The notes: generated by a model not told the origin, from the letters alone. A stretch of DNA of 60,400 nt from Saprospiraceae bacterium UBA3362 (GCA_002360455.1 DEQQ01000045.1:1-60400), one strand, 5' to 3'; positions 32,127-41,843 are shown, counted from the first letter of the stretch. Translations and numbers: made by a program.

Positions 32127-32492
32127 ATGAAACAGTTGTTTATTTTAGTTGCGATGTTGTTTACCAGCGTGTTTTCCAATGCACAGTTGATCCAAGGAAC
32201 TCAACCTGAGCGTTTTACGGGAGTTCTTTTTGACAAATCAAACAATCAAAGATTGGAGGCTGCCATGATTACGGTAGAAATGGGGAATACTCCATTGATA
32301 GTAATGACGGATGCAGAGGGTAGATTTAGCCTTGTGGGCATTCCGAAAGATGTGTTTACCATCAAAATTTCGATTTCCGGGTACAGAGAGAAAGTTATCT
32401 CCAACGTACACAAATTGGAAGATGTAGAGTTTCACATCGGTCTTGAGCCTCTTAAATTGACCGGAAATGAGTTTCAATCGGTTGTCAAGTAA
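32127..32492 (+). CDS. Small exported carboxypeptidase-regulatory-like beta-sandwich protein
   Basis: 121 residues. A signal peptide (MKQLFILVAMLFTSVFSNA, cleaved before QLIQGTQ) is followed by a single CarboxypepD_reg-like domain: RFTGVLFDKSNNQRLEAAMITVEM, then DAEGRFSLVGIPKDVFTIKISISGYREKVI and VEFHIGLEPL. This is the same fold as the N-terminal extension of SusC-type transporters and many Bacteroidota surface proteins, but here it stands alone. It is probably a periplasmic or surface protein of unknown ligand. An intrinsic terminator follows, so it is monocistronic. Confidence 0.8.
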   Translation: MKQLFILVAMLFTSVFSNAQLIQGTQPERFTGVLFDKSNNQRLEAAMITVEMGNTPLIVMTDAEGRFSLVGIPKDVFTIKISISGYREKVISNVHKLEDVEFHIGLEPLKLTGNEFQSVVK

Positions 32493-32596
32493 AGCATGCT
32501 CGATTTGAGGAAATTCAATTCCTCACAACACAGTGTCACTATGCCCTAAACCTATTTTTTGAAATAGAAGTTTTTTTCATAATAGTGGTAAAAAGA

Positions 32597-32625
32597 AAAG
32601 GCCTCACATACGGTGGGGCTTTTTT
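32597..32625 (+). terminator. Intrinsic terminator after the small exported protein
   Basis: GCCTCAC (32601-32607) pairs with GTGGGGC (32613-32619, one G-T pair), with a run of A before and T after (TTTTTT from 32620). The remainder of 32493-32815 holds only this and the downstream promoter. Confidence 0.75.
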
Positions 32626-32747
32626 CATTTTGGAATTTGTGCATTTAGCTGTCCGCTGCTGATGTTTTGAATATTATGTAATACACGTCTCAAGTTGGTG
32701 CAAATGAAAAAAAAGTGAAGAAAATTTACTTTTTTTAGTTTATTTAT

Positions 32748-32755
32748 TAATTTTG
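32748..32755 (+). promoter_or_regulatory. -7 box before the decayed T9SS propeller gene
   Basis: TAATTTTG, exact TAnnTTTG match, 60 bases before ATG 32816. It excludes the TTG at 32753 as the start. Confidence 0.5.
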
Positions 32756-32815
32756 ATCTTTATAACTTTAGGGATTATTTTGCTATTCCTTATTCTGCAC
32801 ATTAAATTTCTAAAA

Positions 32816-35009
32816 ATGAAGAATTCAAATTTCACCCAAAGCATTTTTTGTCTCATCCTTTTCCTTGTAAGTGGTAATGCTGTACTTTACTCTCAGCAAC
32901 TGTGGGAGGAAATTGCTACAGAACCTCGTCAGATCTGTGAGGATATCGCAATACTTGAGGATGGTAAATTTTATTTTAGTGTTAAAGATCGAAATATCAT
33001 CATGGAATCTGATGATTTTGGTGAAAGTTGGAGAAATATAGTGCAAGATTCTTTTCTTTTTGTACCATGGGAACATAGCAAAAGCTTGTATGCTTCGAAA
33101 AGGGAAGGATTGATTGAGTTTTTTAATTATAGAGGTTTTAATTTTGGTAGGAAATATGATCCTTCTACTGGTCTTGAACCATTTCCTAAGTCATATGATA
33201 AAATTTATAATGGATTAGAAGCAGACTTGGATGGCAATTATTTTGGTTATTCTTTTTCAGAAGTTTATACGTTTACCAAAAATTGGTCTGAGATAAAGGA
33301 TCTGATCAAAGTTGAAACAGTGGTAAAACTATTTACCCATTTTAGAAATTTCATCTATGTTCTGATAGACTCAAATGGGGTTTATAGCTTATTGAAAGTA
33401 GATAGCAAAACAGGTGCGATAATAAGCTCAAGCTATTTGGACGGAATATTGTCGGAAGACTATGTACTGCTTCCCGCAGAAGATATGGTCTATTGGGGTA
33501 CTCGGTACGGCTTGGTTCTGTTGGATATGAAGCAGAATACAGGTACTTTGGTAGAAATCAAATCCAACTCTTCCAACGATAGTAGGATAGACTACATGTA
33601 CAGAAGTTTACGAGGCGATATGATCATCATTGGGTCGAGAGAAGGCAGTTTTGCGTCCAATGGACTAAACTCGCCATGGATACAATTGCATGTATTCGGC
33701 AAAAATATTCCCGATACAGTAATCAAAATGATCGTTTATGATACTACTACAGCAATGTTGATCCAAAATGTGGATTATTGTGGACACCTACAGGCCTATC
33801 TACTGAATAAAAATAAGCCTGAGTGGAAAAATTGCAGATCCCTGTTAATGCACAGAATTTGAAAGTATTGTTTAAAAGCCAAAACCGTCTGTTTGTCAAA
33901 CCTGATTATTGTGATTTATTTTATTCGGAAGATGATGGTAAGAGTTGCCAGCCATTGAGACATAAGGGCAAATCTTTTACTAGATTATTTAAAGTACACG
34001 ATGGCAGCTTGTATCGTTCGTTGTTAGATAATAACTAAAGTGTAGAAACTGTTTATCCAGTGGACAATGGTTTAAGTTTTCAGCCTGTAGAATGGAAGCC
34101 TACGAATTATTCGTTAGTCTCCGATTACACAATTCCGGACAAGGTCTCTTTTTTATTCTTTGAAAATAATTTTACTGATCTACTATACTGTTATCGATCG
34201 ACTGCAAACCAAAAAGACTGGGAATTAAGGGCGACCATTCATGACGACAATTTGAAGGGATTGGCCCATTATGCATCAGATGAAGATAACATTTACGCTT
34301 ATGGTTTTTCAAGCCCTTTGGTGTACCATTCAAAAGATGGAGGTAAAAGCTGGTCTATAGATGATCATTTCAAGGACATGAGGGGCATTGTGGATATGTT
34401 TATAGTCAAAGACACCATCTGGGTTAGTGGAATAGATGTCAATGGAGATTGGGGAGTGTTTAAAGCTGCTCCCGGAGAGAGCCTGAAGCTAATGACAAAC
34501 TATCCGAAAAACTATTTAATGGCTTTTGAAACCAGCTTATATCCAACGGTTATTGTAAATGACGGTCTCAATGGACCCTATATCTCAACTGATGGCGGAA
34601 ATAGCCTGAGAGATTTTAACGAAGGACTTCCTAAGGACAGTTTTCATTTATACTTATCGGGAAAACAAGTTTTGATAGACGGTTATTATTACCTTCCGGT
34701 CTTGTCAAGGGGATTATACAAAACCGCCAAAATCATAAGTAAAACACAGGATAAAGCGCAGCTTGAAGGGGAATTATTTTATGTACGGAATAATCCAAGT
34801 CAGGCGTACTTCAGAATTTTATACAATCCAAATTTAAAAATTAAAAGATAGAGTTGTATAAAGTAGATGGGACAAAGCTGGAGGAAAATAGAATTCGCAT
34901 TGATAACAATGAAATCGAAGCAGATCTTTCAAACTGTTTTGCCGGAACATACTTGCTAAAAGTCAATGCTGAAAATGCTGTTTATACACTGAAGCTGATT
35001 AAAATTTGA
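32816..35009 (+). pseudogene. Secreted beta-propeller (Asp-box) T9SS protein, disrupted
   Basis: Reads as one gene of about 730 codons broken three times: a frameshift near 33826-33830 in an A run (adding one A restores KPEWKKLQIPVN...), an in-frame TAA at 34036-34038 after SLLDNN, and a frameshift near 34843-34850 just before the final domain. Start MKNSNFTQSIF with a signal peptide ending in NAVLYSQ. Asp-box/BNR repeats recur (SDDFGESWRN, SEDDGKSCQ, SKDGGKSWS, STDGGNSL), implying a sortilin-like propeller. The last piece (ELYKVDGTKLEENRI... to YTLKLIKI) is a T9SS sorting tail. A real pseudogene is likely, since one lesion is a clean stop. The two frameshifts could be assembly errors in A-rich tracts. 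Confidence 0.75.
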
Positions 35010-35315
35010 ACTTAGGTTATTAATGTACTCAAGACTTGATTCACAAGATCAGGGCAGTTTTATTTCTTAACAACTTTGCGAGTATCCAGAGCTTAAAATG
35101 GAAAATAGGCGGTTTGGAATTGGTCAACATTATACAAGGAACAGTTAAGGAATTCAAGTAGGTATGAATCAAAAAGGCATAGATGGAAAAGCAAAAAATA
35201 AAGGGATGAAATAGCCTTTTTAGCTTGAGCAGATCTGATTCATTTTTCCGGAAATTTTAATAGTACAGCTCAAAACCAAATGCAGATGAATTTTCGATAG
35301 CAATGAATTCACTGC
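35010..35315. other. Gene-free stretch after the decayed T9SS gene
   Basis: Only very short frames (under 20 codons) are present. No promoter or terminator is recognised. It leads into structured repeat copy D. Confidence 0.5.
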
Positions 35316-35438
35316 GAGGTCTATGGAATGCAGCCGTTTAGGCTGGTTCTGATTTTGGCCGATAGGACAAACTCAGAACGGAGCGAATAGCGAACCATGG
35401 AATAGACCGACTCCCGCAAAGCGGGAGTCGCAGCCTAA
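35316..35438 (+). repeat. Structured intergenic repeat, copy D (most diverged)
   Basis: P1 35318-35324 with 35402-35408 is GGTCTAT/ATAGACC, a fully different 7-bp helix that still pairs perfectly. P2 35331-35335/35341-35345 (CAGCC, loop GTTTA, GGCTG). P3 35346-35352/35373-35379 (GTTCTGA/TCAGAAC, longer stem and loop). Core 35380-35396 (GGAGCGAATAGCGAACC) has a small insertion relative to the others. P4 35409-35417/35421-35429 (GACTCCCGC, AAA, GCGGGAGTC). A second pairing, TTAGGCTG (35338-35345) with CAGCCTAA (35431-35438), is possible but competes with P2. It lies between the decayed T9SS gene and the convergent AIM24-type gene. Confidence 0.8.
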
Positions 35439-35476
35439 TCCGAAATCTTTTTTTATTTGAAGTGGATCTCTTTGGT

Positions 35477-36265
35477 CTAGTAACCGTCTCCATCAAGGAT
35501 ATTGCCCAATCCTCCTAAGATGCTACCTTCTTCTCTTCTTGTTCCGCCTCCATAGCTGATAATTTTGGAAGCTAATCTTGAGATAGGAAGGGACTGAATC
35601 CAAACTTTGCCCGGGCCGCGAAGAACAGCATAAAACAAGCCTTCGCCACCAAAGACCAAATTTTTTATTCCTTTGATGAATTCGATATCAAAATCGACTC
35701 GTCTGGTATAAGCTACAACACAGCCGGTATCTACTCGAATAAGTTCGCCAACTCCAAGCTCAATCTCACGCACATAACCGCCTGCGTGAACAAAAGCCAT
35801 GCCGTCACCTTCCAGTTTTTGCATAATAAATCCTTCGCCACCAAAGATTCCTGTGCCGAGTTTGCGTTGTAGTTCGATGCCAATAGAAACCCCCATAGCC
35901 GCGCACAAAAAACTGTCTTTTTGCGCTATGATTTTGCCGTCATATTGACTCAGATCAATAGGAATAATCTTGCCAGAATACGGTGCAGCGAAGGACACTT
36001 TAGCCTTGCCTCCTATTTCGTTTGTGAATGTGGTCATAAACAAACTTTCACCTGTGAGCAGTCGTTTTCCGGCTGAGAACAGTTTGCCCATAAAGCCAGT
36101 GTTTTGTTCTCGTCCGTCGCCAAAGATGGTGGCCATTTTGATGCCGTCTTCCATCATCAGGAAGGATCCACTTTCTGCGATAGCGGTTTCGTTATGATCC
36201 AATTCGATTTCTACATATTGGAGTTCTTCTCCGTAAATGCGATAGTCAATTTCATGATTTTGCAT
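35477..36265 (-). CDS. AIM24 / TIGR00266-family protein
   Basis: 262 residues from ATG 36265 (MQNHEIDYRIYG); an in-frame start at 36328 would add 21 hydrophobic residues unlike the family. The protein is a Gly-rich beta-helix-like fold: QYVEIELDHNETAIAESGSFLMMEDGI, GKAKVSFAAPYSGKIIPIDL, GGEGFIMQKLEGDGMAFVHAGGYV, and VDTGCVVAYT. It ends GGTRREEGSILGGLGNILDGDGY, typical of the bacterial TIGR00266 group. AIM24 relatives affect mitochondrial membrane organisation in yeast; bacterial functions are unknown. Single gene on the minus strand. Confidence 0.88.
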   Translation of the reverse strand: MQNHEIDYRIYGEELQYVEIELDHNETAIAESGSFLMMEDGIKMATIFGDGREQNTGFMGKLFSAGKRLLTGESLFMTTFTNEIGGKAKVSFAAPYSGKIIPIDLSQYDGKIIAQKDSFLCAAMGVSIGIELQRKLGTGIFGGEGFIMQKLEGDGMAFVHAGGYVREIELGVGELIRVDTGCVVAYTRRVDFDIEFIKGIKNLVFGGEGLFYAVLRGPGKVWIQSLPISRLASKIISYGGGTRREEGSILGGLGNILDGDGY

Positions 36266-36454
36266 ATTAGTATTGTTTTGGACAAAGTAACAGTAAATTT
36301 GGGAGATGAAATACGAAAAATCGACCAATAATTTTAGCTAATATAAGTTTTTGGGTAAAAAAGGCTAAGAATTCCAAAAATATTGGTGGTGAAGAGGCAG
36401 CATTTGCAGATCTTTGTCATTAGTCTTTATAGTTCTATTGATCAGATGCAATAC

Positions 36455-38206
36455 ATGAAAACTAAATTATTGATTTTCAGTACTATTTTGCTGTTCATGG
36501 TGCTCAACTCCTGTAGGGATCCGGAAATAGATCAAATACCGGATGAAGGGACAACACCAAAACCAGAAGTATTTATTGAAAAAGAAGTGGCGGGATTAAT
36601 TTTGGATACCAAAAACTCGCCCGTGGTTGGTGCTTTAATCAGTACTCCAAAGCAAAATCTCTTTTTGTCGGATGAAAGAGGATTTTATAAATTTAAGGAA
36701 CTTATAAGTTCGGATAAATTTCTCATCAAGTCCACCCACAGGGATTATTTTCCTGCCTATGGTCATCTTTCTGTTCCGGAAAAGGGTAATTTTATTCTTA
36801 ATTTTAACCAAGAGCGATTGAGTTCCAATTTTACTTTTTCGGCCAAAGAGGACAGAGAGTTTGATTTGGGAGAAGTTCATTTTAAGATCAAAGCAAATTC
36901 TTTCTTGGATGTCAACGGACAGGCTTATTCAGGGCAGGTTGTGGTTTATGCTAAGGTGTATGATGCTGTAGATCCAAAAACTTTTCGCGCTGTACCTGCG
37001 GGATTGCCTGCAATCAATGCTAAGAAAGAGTGGGAAGCTTTGCAACATCTGGCTATGGCTTCTGTATTGTTTAAGACTAGTTCAGGACAGGCTTTGAGTC
37101 TGTCTCAAGAAGCGACTATAAGTTTAGAGCCATCGGCAACTTTCAGGAATAGAACTTGGCTTCCTAAAGCTTATTCGCTCAACGAACAAAAATCTGTCTG
37201 GGAATATCAATCTGATGCGAAGAGTATCTCAACTTCTTATGAGTTTAGTTCCAAAGAACTCACTATGCTTTCACTCGCAATTCCGGCATCTGGCGTTCAA
37301 ATTCAAGGATCAATCACAGTAAGCGATTTTAAATACTCGGTCAATGCAAAATTGGTAGATGAGCAGAATGGGTTTGTATATGATCTGAGGACAAATAAAA
37401 TAGGGCAATACCAAATGTATATTCCGAAAAATACTAAATTCAAATTGATTGCTGCCGATGTTTGTGGAGCTAATTCTGAAGTGATGTTTGGTACCATTGT
37501 CAATTCCAATAGTGTTGCGCCTGTAATCAATTTTGCTGCAAAAAATAATTTGGCCACCTGCAATGCAAAATTGGTGAACTGTTCTTTTGAACCGGCGCGC
37601 AATGCATACGCTATTTTTTATTCACCAAATAAAGAATTCATTACCGTAATGAGTTCGGACAGTGTTGGAGCCATCAGCGGGACTTTGGATTTTTGCAGTA
37701 GTCCCAATCTATTCTACGATGTGTACGATCTCGCGACCGGAGAATCTATAAAAAATAATAAACTAAATGCAGGGAATGTGAATGAACTTGGACAGGTTTA
37801 TGTGTGTGTTCCAAACGCTGCAAATCAAATGACCATTTATTATGACAACAATAAGAGAATTATCGATCAGGTCAGTATAGAATACAATGTCGGGACAGGA
37901 GCTGAGAGCTACAAAATTACAGGAATTGATGCAACACCGGCTAAAGGAGACAGCGTTATCTATCAGTTTGCTTTTGCTAAATTGAGTGGATCTTCTACCT
38001 ATATATCGGCCCAAACAAGACCAATTGTGATAGGAAATCCTGTTTTTGCCTTGGAGAGTTTTAATTGTGGAGAAGTGGAGCCAATACAAGAAGGAAAAAA
38101 TTCTAATGAACAAGTAGAATTTAATTTTAAGTCTTGCACTTTGGTGGATGCAAAAAATGGAAAAACTTATCAGGGATATTTTCATATCAAAGGAAAATTG
38201 AAATAA
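36455..38206 (+). CDS. Lipoprotein with carboxypeptidase-regulatory-like domain
   Basis: 583 residues from ATG 36455 (MKTKLLIF); an in-frame start at 36383 precedes the lipoprotein signal and is unlikely. Lipobox LNSC (residues 17-20) gives an N-terminal lipid-anchored Cys. After a Pro/Glu-rich spacer comes a CarboxypepD_reg-like domain (VAGLILDTKNSPVVGALISTPKQ..., SDERGFYKFKEL). Further beta-rich modules include GEVHFKIKANSFLDVNGQAYSG and VYAKVYDAVDP, then a Cys-containing C-terminal half. No catalytic motif is seen. A surface-exposed binding protein is plausible. It ends 30 bases before the ECF sigma factor gene and may share its operon. Confidence 0.75.
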   Translation: MKTKLLIFSTILLFMVLNSCRDPEIDQIPDEGTTPKPEVFIEKEVAGLILDTKNSPVVGALISTPKQNLFLSDERGFYKFKELISSDKFLIKSTHRDYFPAYGHLSVPEKGNFILNFNQERLSSNFTFSAKEDREFDLGEVHFKIKANSFLDVNGQAYSGQVVVYAKVYDAVDPKTFRAVPAGLPAINAKKEWEALQHLAMASVLFKTSSGQALSLSQEATISLEPSATFRNRTWLPKAYSLNEQKSVWEYQSDAKSISTSYEFSSKELTMLSLAIPASGVQIQGSITVSDFKYSVNAKLVDEQNGFVYDLRTNKIGQYQMYIPKNTKFKLIAADVCGANSEVMFGTIVNSNSVAPVINFAAKNNLATCNAKLVNCSFEPARNAYAIFYSPNKEFITVMSSDSVGAISGTLDFCSSPNLFYDVYDLATGESIKNNKLNAGNVNELGQVYVCVPNAANQMTIYYDNNKRIIDQVSIEYNVGTGAESYKITGIDATPAKGDSVIYQFAFAKLSGSSTYISAQTRPIVIGNPVFALESFNCGEVEPIQEGKNSNEQVEFNFKSCTLVDAKNGKTYQGYFHIKGKLK

Positions 38207-38236
38207 TATTGAATTAGATTAAGCATTGGTTCACTT

Positions 38237-38776
38237 GTGGACTTAAAAGAAATTATATCCGGTTGCCAAAACAGAAATCTCCAAGCTGAACGAGAACTGT
38301 TTTATCTCTATGCCAAAAAAGTGCATGCTTTGGCAAGGAAATATACTCATGATTTGAGTGAAGCAGATGATATGATGCAAGAATGTTTTATCAAAGTGTA
38401 TGGCCAAATCCAAAAGTATGAAGAAGAAAAAGGGAAGTTTGAAGCTTGGATGTACAGAGTATGTGTAAATACAATTTTACAAATGTTGCGAGCTAAAAAA
38501 GGGAATCATATTTCCTCCTTGCCTATAGAAAGTGTGCCGGAAGTTGCAGATGTAGATGATGATTATCTTGAAATTCCTTCGCATCTCATTCAATCTGCAA
38601 TGGACGGATTGCCAAAAGGGTATAAAGATGTGTTTTATTATTTTGTAATGGAAGGTTGGTCTCATAAACAAATAGCAGCTCAAATGAAAATTACAGAAGG
38701 CACTTCCAGATCTCAATTGACCAAAGCTAAACGATACTTACGAAACTTCATTAACGCAAATACAGCCAAAGTATGA
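38237..38776 (+). CDS. ECF-type RNA polymerase sigma factor
   Basis: 179 residues from a GTG start. Region 2 is clear: ERELFYLYAKKVHALARKYT, SEADDMMQECFIKVYGQIQKYEEEKGKFEAWMYRVCVNTI (with the D-M-x-Q-E-x-F core-binding motif). Region 4 has LPKGYKDVFYYFVMEGWSHKQIAAQMKITEGTSRSQLTKAKRYLR, an HTH for -35 recognition. It directs transcription in response to an envelope signal, usually held back by a membrane anti-sigma factor. The next gene overlaps it by 4 bases (ATGA), strongly suggesting translational coupling to a partner. Confidence 0.93.
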   Translation: MDLKEIISGCQNRNLQAERELFYLYAKKVHALARKYTHDLSEADDMMQECFIKVYGQIQKYEEEKGKFEAWMYRVCVNTILQMLRAKKGNHISSLPIESVPEVADVDDDYLEIPSHLIQSAMDGLPKGYKDVFYYFVMEGWSHKQIAAQMKITEGTSRSQLTKAKRYLRNFINANTAKV

Positions 38777-40302
38777 AGCCTCAGAAAATAGAGCATTTTA
38801 ATTGGGGGGATTTTGATGATCCCAATGTGCAGCTTGATTTGGATGCGCAGTGGAATCTTTTAGAATCCAAGCTCAAGGCAAAACGAAATAACAGAAGATT
38901 GTTATGGTTGTTTTCACTCGCCGGTGTGTTGGTCCTGGGAGCAGGAATCTTTTTGGTGGAGCGACAGAATCTTGTCTCGTCCGATAAGGTGGAGAAACCA
39001 AACCAAAGAGAAAGTGAAAAGTCCACTGTATCTGATATTGCAACTGAGCAAAAAACAGAATCTACCGATGCAAAAACAGAAAACTTGCAAGCTCAAATGG
39101 TAGAGTCTAACTCAAAAAATCAAACTCAAGAAACAGTAAAATCAAAAGAAATAGCGATCGCAAAAGAGCAGCAAATGCGAGTGTATGCTGAAAACAATAA
39201 GGATAATACAAAGTCAAAATCAATTGTAAACGAAAATAGAAACCAATCCAATCCTTCCGATTCCAAAGAGTTGATGAAATCTGAACAAGCAGAGCAAAAG
39301 GAGTTGATTGTGCAGAATGTTGAAGAACCAAATCAAAATAAAAGTGAGAATGCAAATGAAATCAACATTGACAACAGACAACATCAAGAGAATGTAACAG
39401 ATCCAATAATAAACAAGGAAGATCTTTCAAAATCCGGAGAAGTAAATCAAAATGAACTGGTGGATGAAAGTTCCAAAAATGCATTGGACACTTCTCCAAA
39501 AGTTTTGGTGTCTATCGATCAGCAGAGCTCCGGAAATTCAAATGCGGCAAGTGAGCTGCCCAAAATAGATCGAATCAGCAAACGAAATTATTGGTTACAA
39601 ATTGGATTGGGATATGGTCCAAGTTTTTATTCGGTGAATTCGAAAAATTCTGAGCGGCAGTCTTCTGTTCTTTTGAGAAGGGAGGTAGAAAAACCATTGG
39701 ATGGATTTAGTGGAGAGTTGACTATAGGAAGAACGTTTGGGCGAATTAGAGTACAATCCGGTTTGTACACCGATGTATTATTCAATAAGTTGATTCACGA
39801 GTTCGAAGAAGTGAGACAGGTTGTTCTTAAAGATCAACTCATAAGAATAGAAAAATATGAAGACGGCACACAGAAATTAATCTATGGCGATGTATTGACA
39901 GATGAGGTTGTGAAGAATAAATACAAAGTTTTTAATAGATTTCACAGGATAAGCATACCTCTATTAGTAGGAGTTCAACAGTCTATTGGCACTAAATATT
40001 CTGTAACAATTGATGGAGGGGTACATCTGGGAATCAGTAATTTTCAATCCGGCTATTTGCCTATCCAATCCACTTCATTGGAATATCAAAATATTCAAAG
40101 TTTTGATTTTAGAAAAGTTGGACTACTGGCAGCTCAGGGATCTGCAGCACTTCGATACAGGATGAACTCAAAATGGTCTTTGGGTCTGGGAGTTCAATAT
40201 ATTTACGACCTTAATTCTAGGACATCATCAGAATTGTTTTTTACAGAACAACACAGTTTGTTTAGCGCTACTTTAATGTTGCAAAAGAGGATAAAATTTT
40301 AG
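38773..40302 (+). CDS. Membrane-anchored protein with C-terminal beta-barrel, probable anti-sigma partner
   Basis: 509 residues. An N-terminal ~43-residue cytoplasmic part with FNWGDFDDPNVQLDLDAQWNLLESKL precedes one TM helix (RLLWLFSLAGVLVLGAGIFLV, ~43-63). Then come about 200 residues of polar low-complexity linker rich in N, Q, E, S and K. The last ~240 residues (from RNYWLQIGLGYGPSFY) are strands like those of outer-membrane barrels (PorT-like): SGELTIGRTFGRIRVQSGLYTDV, FHRISIPLLVGVQQS, YSVTIDGGVHLG, WSLGLGVQYIYDL. The layout suggests an inner-membrane anchor, a span through the periplasm and a barrel in or near the outer membrane. The 4-base overlap with the ECF sigma gene makes it the likely regulator of that factor, though no classical anti-sigma domain is recognised. 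Confidence 0.72.
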   Translation: MKPQKIEHFNWGDFDDPNVQLDLDAQWNLLESKLKAKRNNRRLLWLFSLAGVLVLGAGIFLVERQNLVSSDKVEKPNQRESEKSTVSDIATEQKTESTDAKTENLQAQMVESNSKNQTQETVKSKEIAIAKEQQMRVYAENNKDNTKSKSIVNENRNQSNPSDSKELMKSEQAEQKELIVQNVEEPNQNKSENANEINIDNRQHQENVTDPIINKEDLSKSGEVNQNELVDESSKNALDTSPKVLVSIDQQSSGNSNAASELPKIDRISKRNYWLQIGLGYGPSFYSVNSKNSERQSSVLLRREVEKPLDGFSGELTIGRTFGRIRVQSGLYTDVLFNKLIHEFEEVRQVVLKDQLIRIEKYEDGTQKLIYGDVLTDEVVKNKYKVFNRFHRISIPLLVGVQQSIGTKYSVTIDGGVHLGISNFQSGYLPIQSTSLEYQNIQSFDFRKVGLLAAQGSAALRYRMNSKWSLGLGVQYIYDLNSRTSSELFFTEQHSLFSATLMLQKRIKF

Positions 40303-40685
40303 TTTTGAAATTGACCCTTTGGTCGGTATTTGGTAGATATAAAAGTGGAAAACAACAGGTTTCATCAAGCTAAAGTCGAATTGAAATCAGTATATCATCC
40401 TGTTAGCTCACTCCCGGGAGGAAAGTAGAAAGACTAAAAGCAATAAGAGAGATATTAATAATTTTTTTGAATAATCTTTGGCTAAAGTTATTTGAGGAGG
40501 GCTATACTGTAAATTAGCTTGGTAAGGATTTCAAGATGGAAAAAATGTTCATTCATTTTTTATAAATCAGAAAAAACAATGTTAATATTAATGAGTCAAA
40601 TGGTTGTTGGTTCCAATACAAATTGAACTGCGCTTTTTAACACCGGAGAAGGATAATTTTATTCTAATTTGGTTGATTGATAAAT
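40303..40685. other. Gene-free region between convergent genes
   Basis: About 380 bases, AT-rich, no coding-quality frame. It contains the 10-bp palindrome CTCCCGGGAG and the string TTAGCTTGGTAA near 40515-40526, which also occurs upstream of repeat copy A. There is no repeat core here, so it is at most a remnant. Confidence 0.5.
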
Positions 40686-41843
40686 TTACGAGCCACTTTG
40701 TTTCTTATTCATAAAGGGTTGCTCTACCAGTTTGTAATACAGAATAGAAACTGCCAATACGATAACAAACAAAAGAGGGAAATAAATTTGGTAAGTAATG
40801 TAAAAAAAGTTGTTGTGATACACATCAAACAATTTATAACCTACAGCAGAAATGACCGGATTGTGGACAAGGTATATTGAATAACACATTCCGCCAATTA
40901 TGCAGACCCATGATAGTGTAAAAAATTTATTCCACCATTTTACAATGAGGCTCAGATAAAATAGAACCAATAAAAGACTTAATTGAGTAAGACTTAGAAA
41001 AACTTTGAGAGCAGGATGAATAAGTCCCATATAGGTGATATCAGAGAACTTAAGCCCTACAAGGATGGCAACCAATACAGGAAGTAAGATAATGCTTTTA
41101 GTCCAGTTTTGATGAGAAGAAAATTTGGCTGAGCTATGATCCAAATAAAATTCGACCGTTAAGATACCGACCAAGAAATAATGGAAGTATTCATACAAAG
41201 AATAGAAGGAGGGTTTCCAAAATTTACTTACAGAGCAGATGCCTATCATCAAAAAAAGGAGAAATAATTTTCTGGATTCTGATTGGAAATATTTATACAA
41301 GAAATAAATGAAAAATGGAGCCAGGATATAAAATTGAATTTCTATTTCCAAACTCCAGCTTACATTGTTGACCAATGGCAAAACAGATCTGTCGTAAACG
41401 AAGTTATGACTGTAAAATAAAGAGGCAAAAAAACTGGGAAACAAATATTGAAATGATTTCAATTTAAGAATAAAAACGATTATTATAAAAAGGATAATAA
41501 GACTGATGAGATATGGTGGCTCCAATCTTTTTATTCTTCTGATAAAATAGGATTTAAGGGAAGGAAATTCTATTGATTTTCTGAATAAACTTGCAAAGGG
41601 AAGAGCCAGAATAAAACCACTAATGGCAAAGAATATGTCCACTCCGAAATAGCCATGTTTCATCCATTGATTGAGTTCGGAATACGATTCTTTACTTTCG
41701 ATAAAATAATGGTCCGGCTGTGCAAATAATAACTCATTAATATGACAGCATACCACCAACACTATGGAGATAAATCTAAGTGCATCGATCTCCGGAATAT
41801 AATTCCCGGAACTTGTTATCCTTTTTAAGGAAGATAGCAACAT
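40686..41843 (-). CDS. Acyltransferase 3 family membrane protein (OafA/YrhL-like)
   Basis: 385 residues with about ten TM helices. The family's N-terminal signature is present: YIPEIDALRFISIVLVVCCH (R-F and the catalytic-site His at the end of TM1), then KHGYFGVDIFFAISGFILALPF (G-V-D-x-F-F-x-x-S-G-F). SFFIRRIKRL-type basic loop follows as SYFIRRIKRLEPPYLISL. The protein transfers acetyl or other acyl groups to surface polysaccharides, lipopolysaccharide or peptidoglycan. There is no SGNH domain at the C-terminus. No glycan cluster is adjacent, so the acceptor is unknown. Confidence 0.88.
   Translation of the reverse strand: MLLSSLKRITSSGNYIPEIDALRFISIVLVVCCHINELLFAQPDHYFIESKESYSELNQWMKHGYFGVDIFFAISGFILALPFASLFRKSIEFPSLKSYFIRRIKRLEPPYLISLIILFIIIVFILKLKSFQYLFPSFFASLFYSHNFVYDRSVLPLVNNVSWSLEIEIQFYILAPFFIYFLYKYFQSESRKLFLLFLMIGICSVSKFWKPSFYSLYEYFHYFLVGILTVEFYLDHSSAKFSSHQNWTKSIILLPVLVAILVGLKFSDITYMGLIHPALKVFLSLTQLSLLLVLFYLSLIVKWWNKFFTLSWVCIIGGMCYSIYLVHNPVISAVGYKLFDVYHNNFFYITYQIYFPLLFVIVLAVSILYYKLVEQPFMNKKQSGS

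Noticed and set aside
40512..40535. Fifth copy of the structured repeat, based on TTAGCTTGGTAA shared with the flank of copy A
   Set aside because: No core, P1, P2 or P4 is present; the 12-base match may be a remnant or chance.
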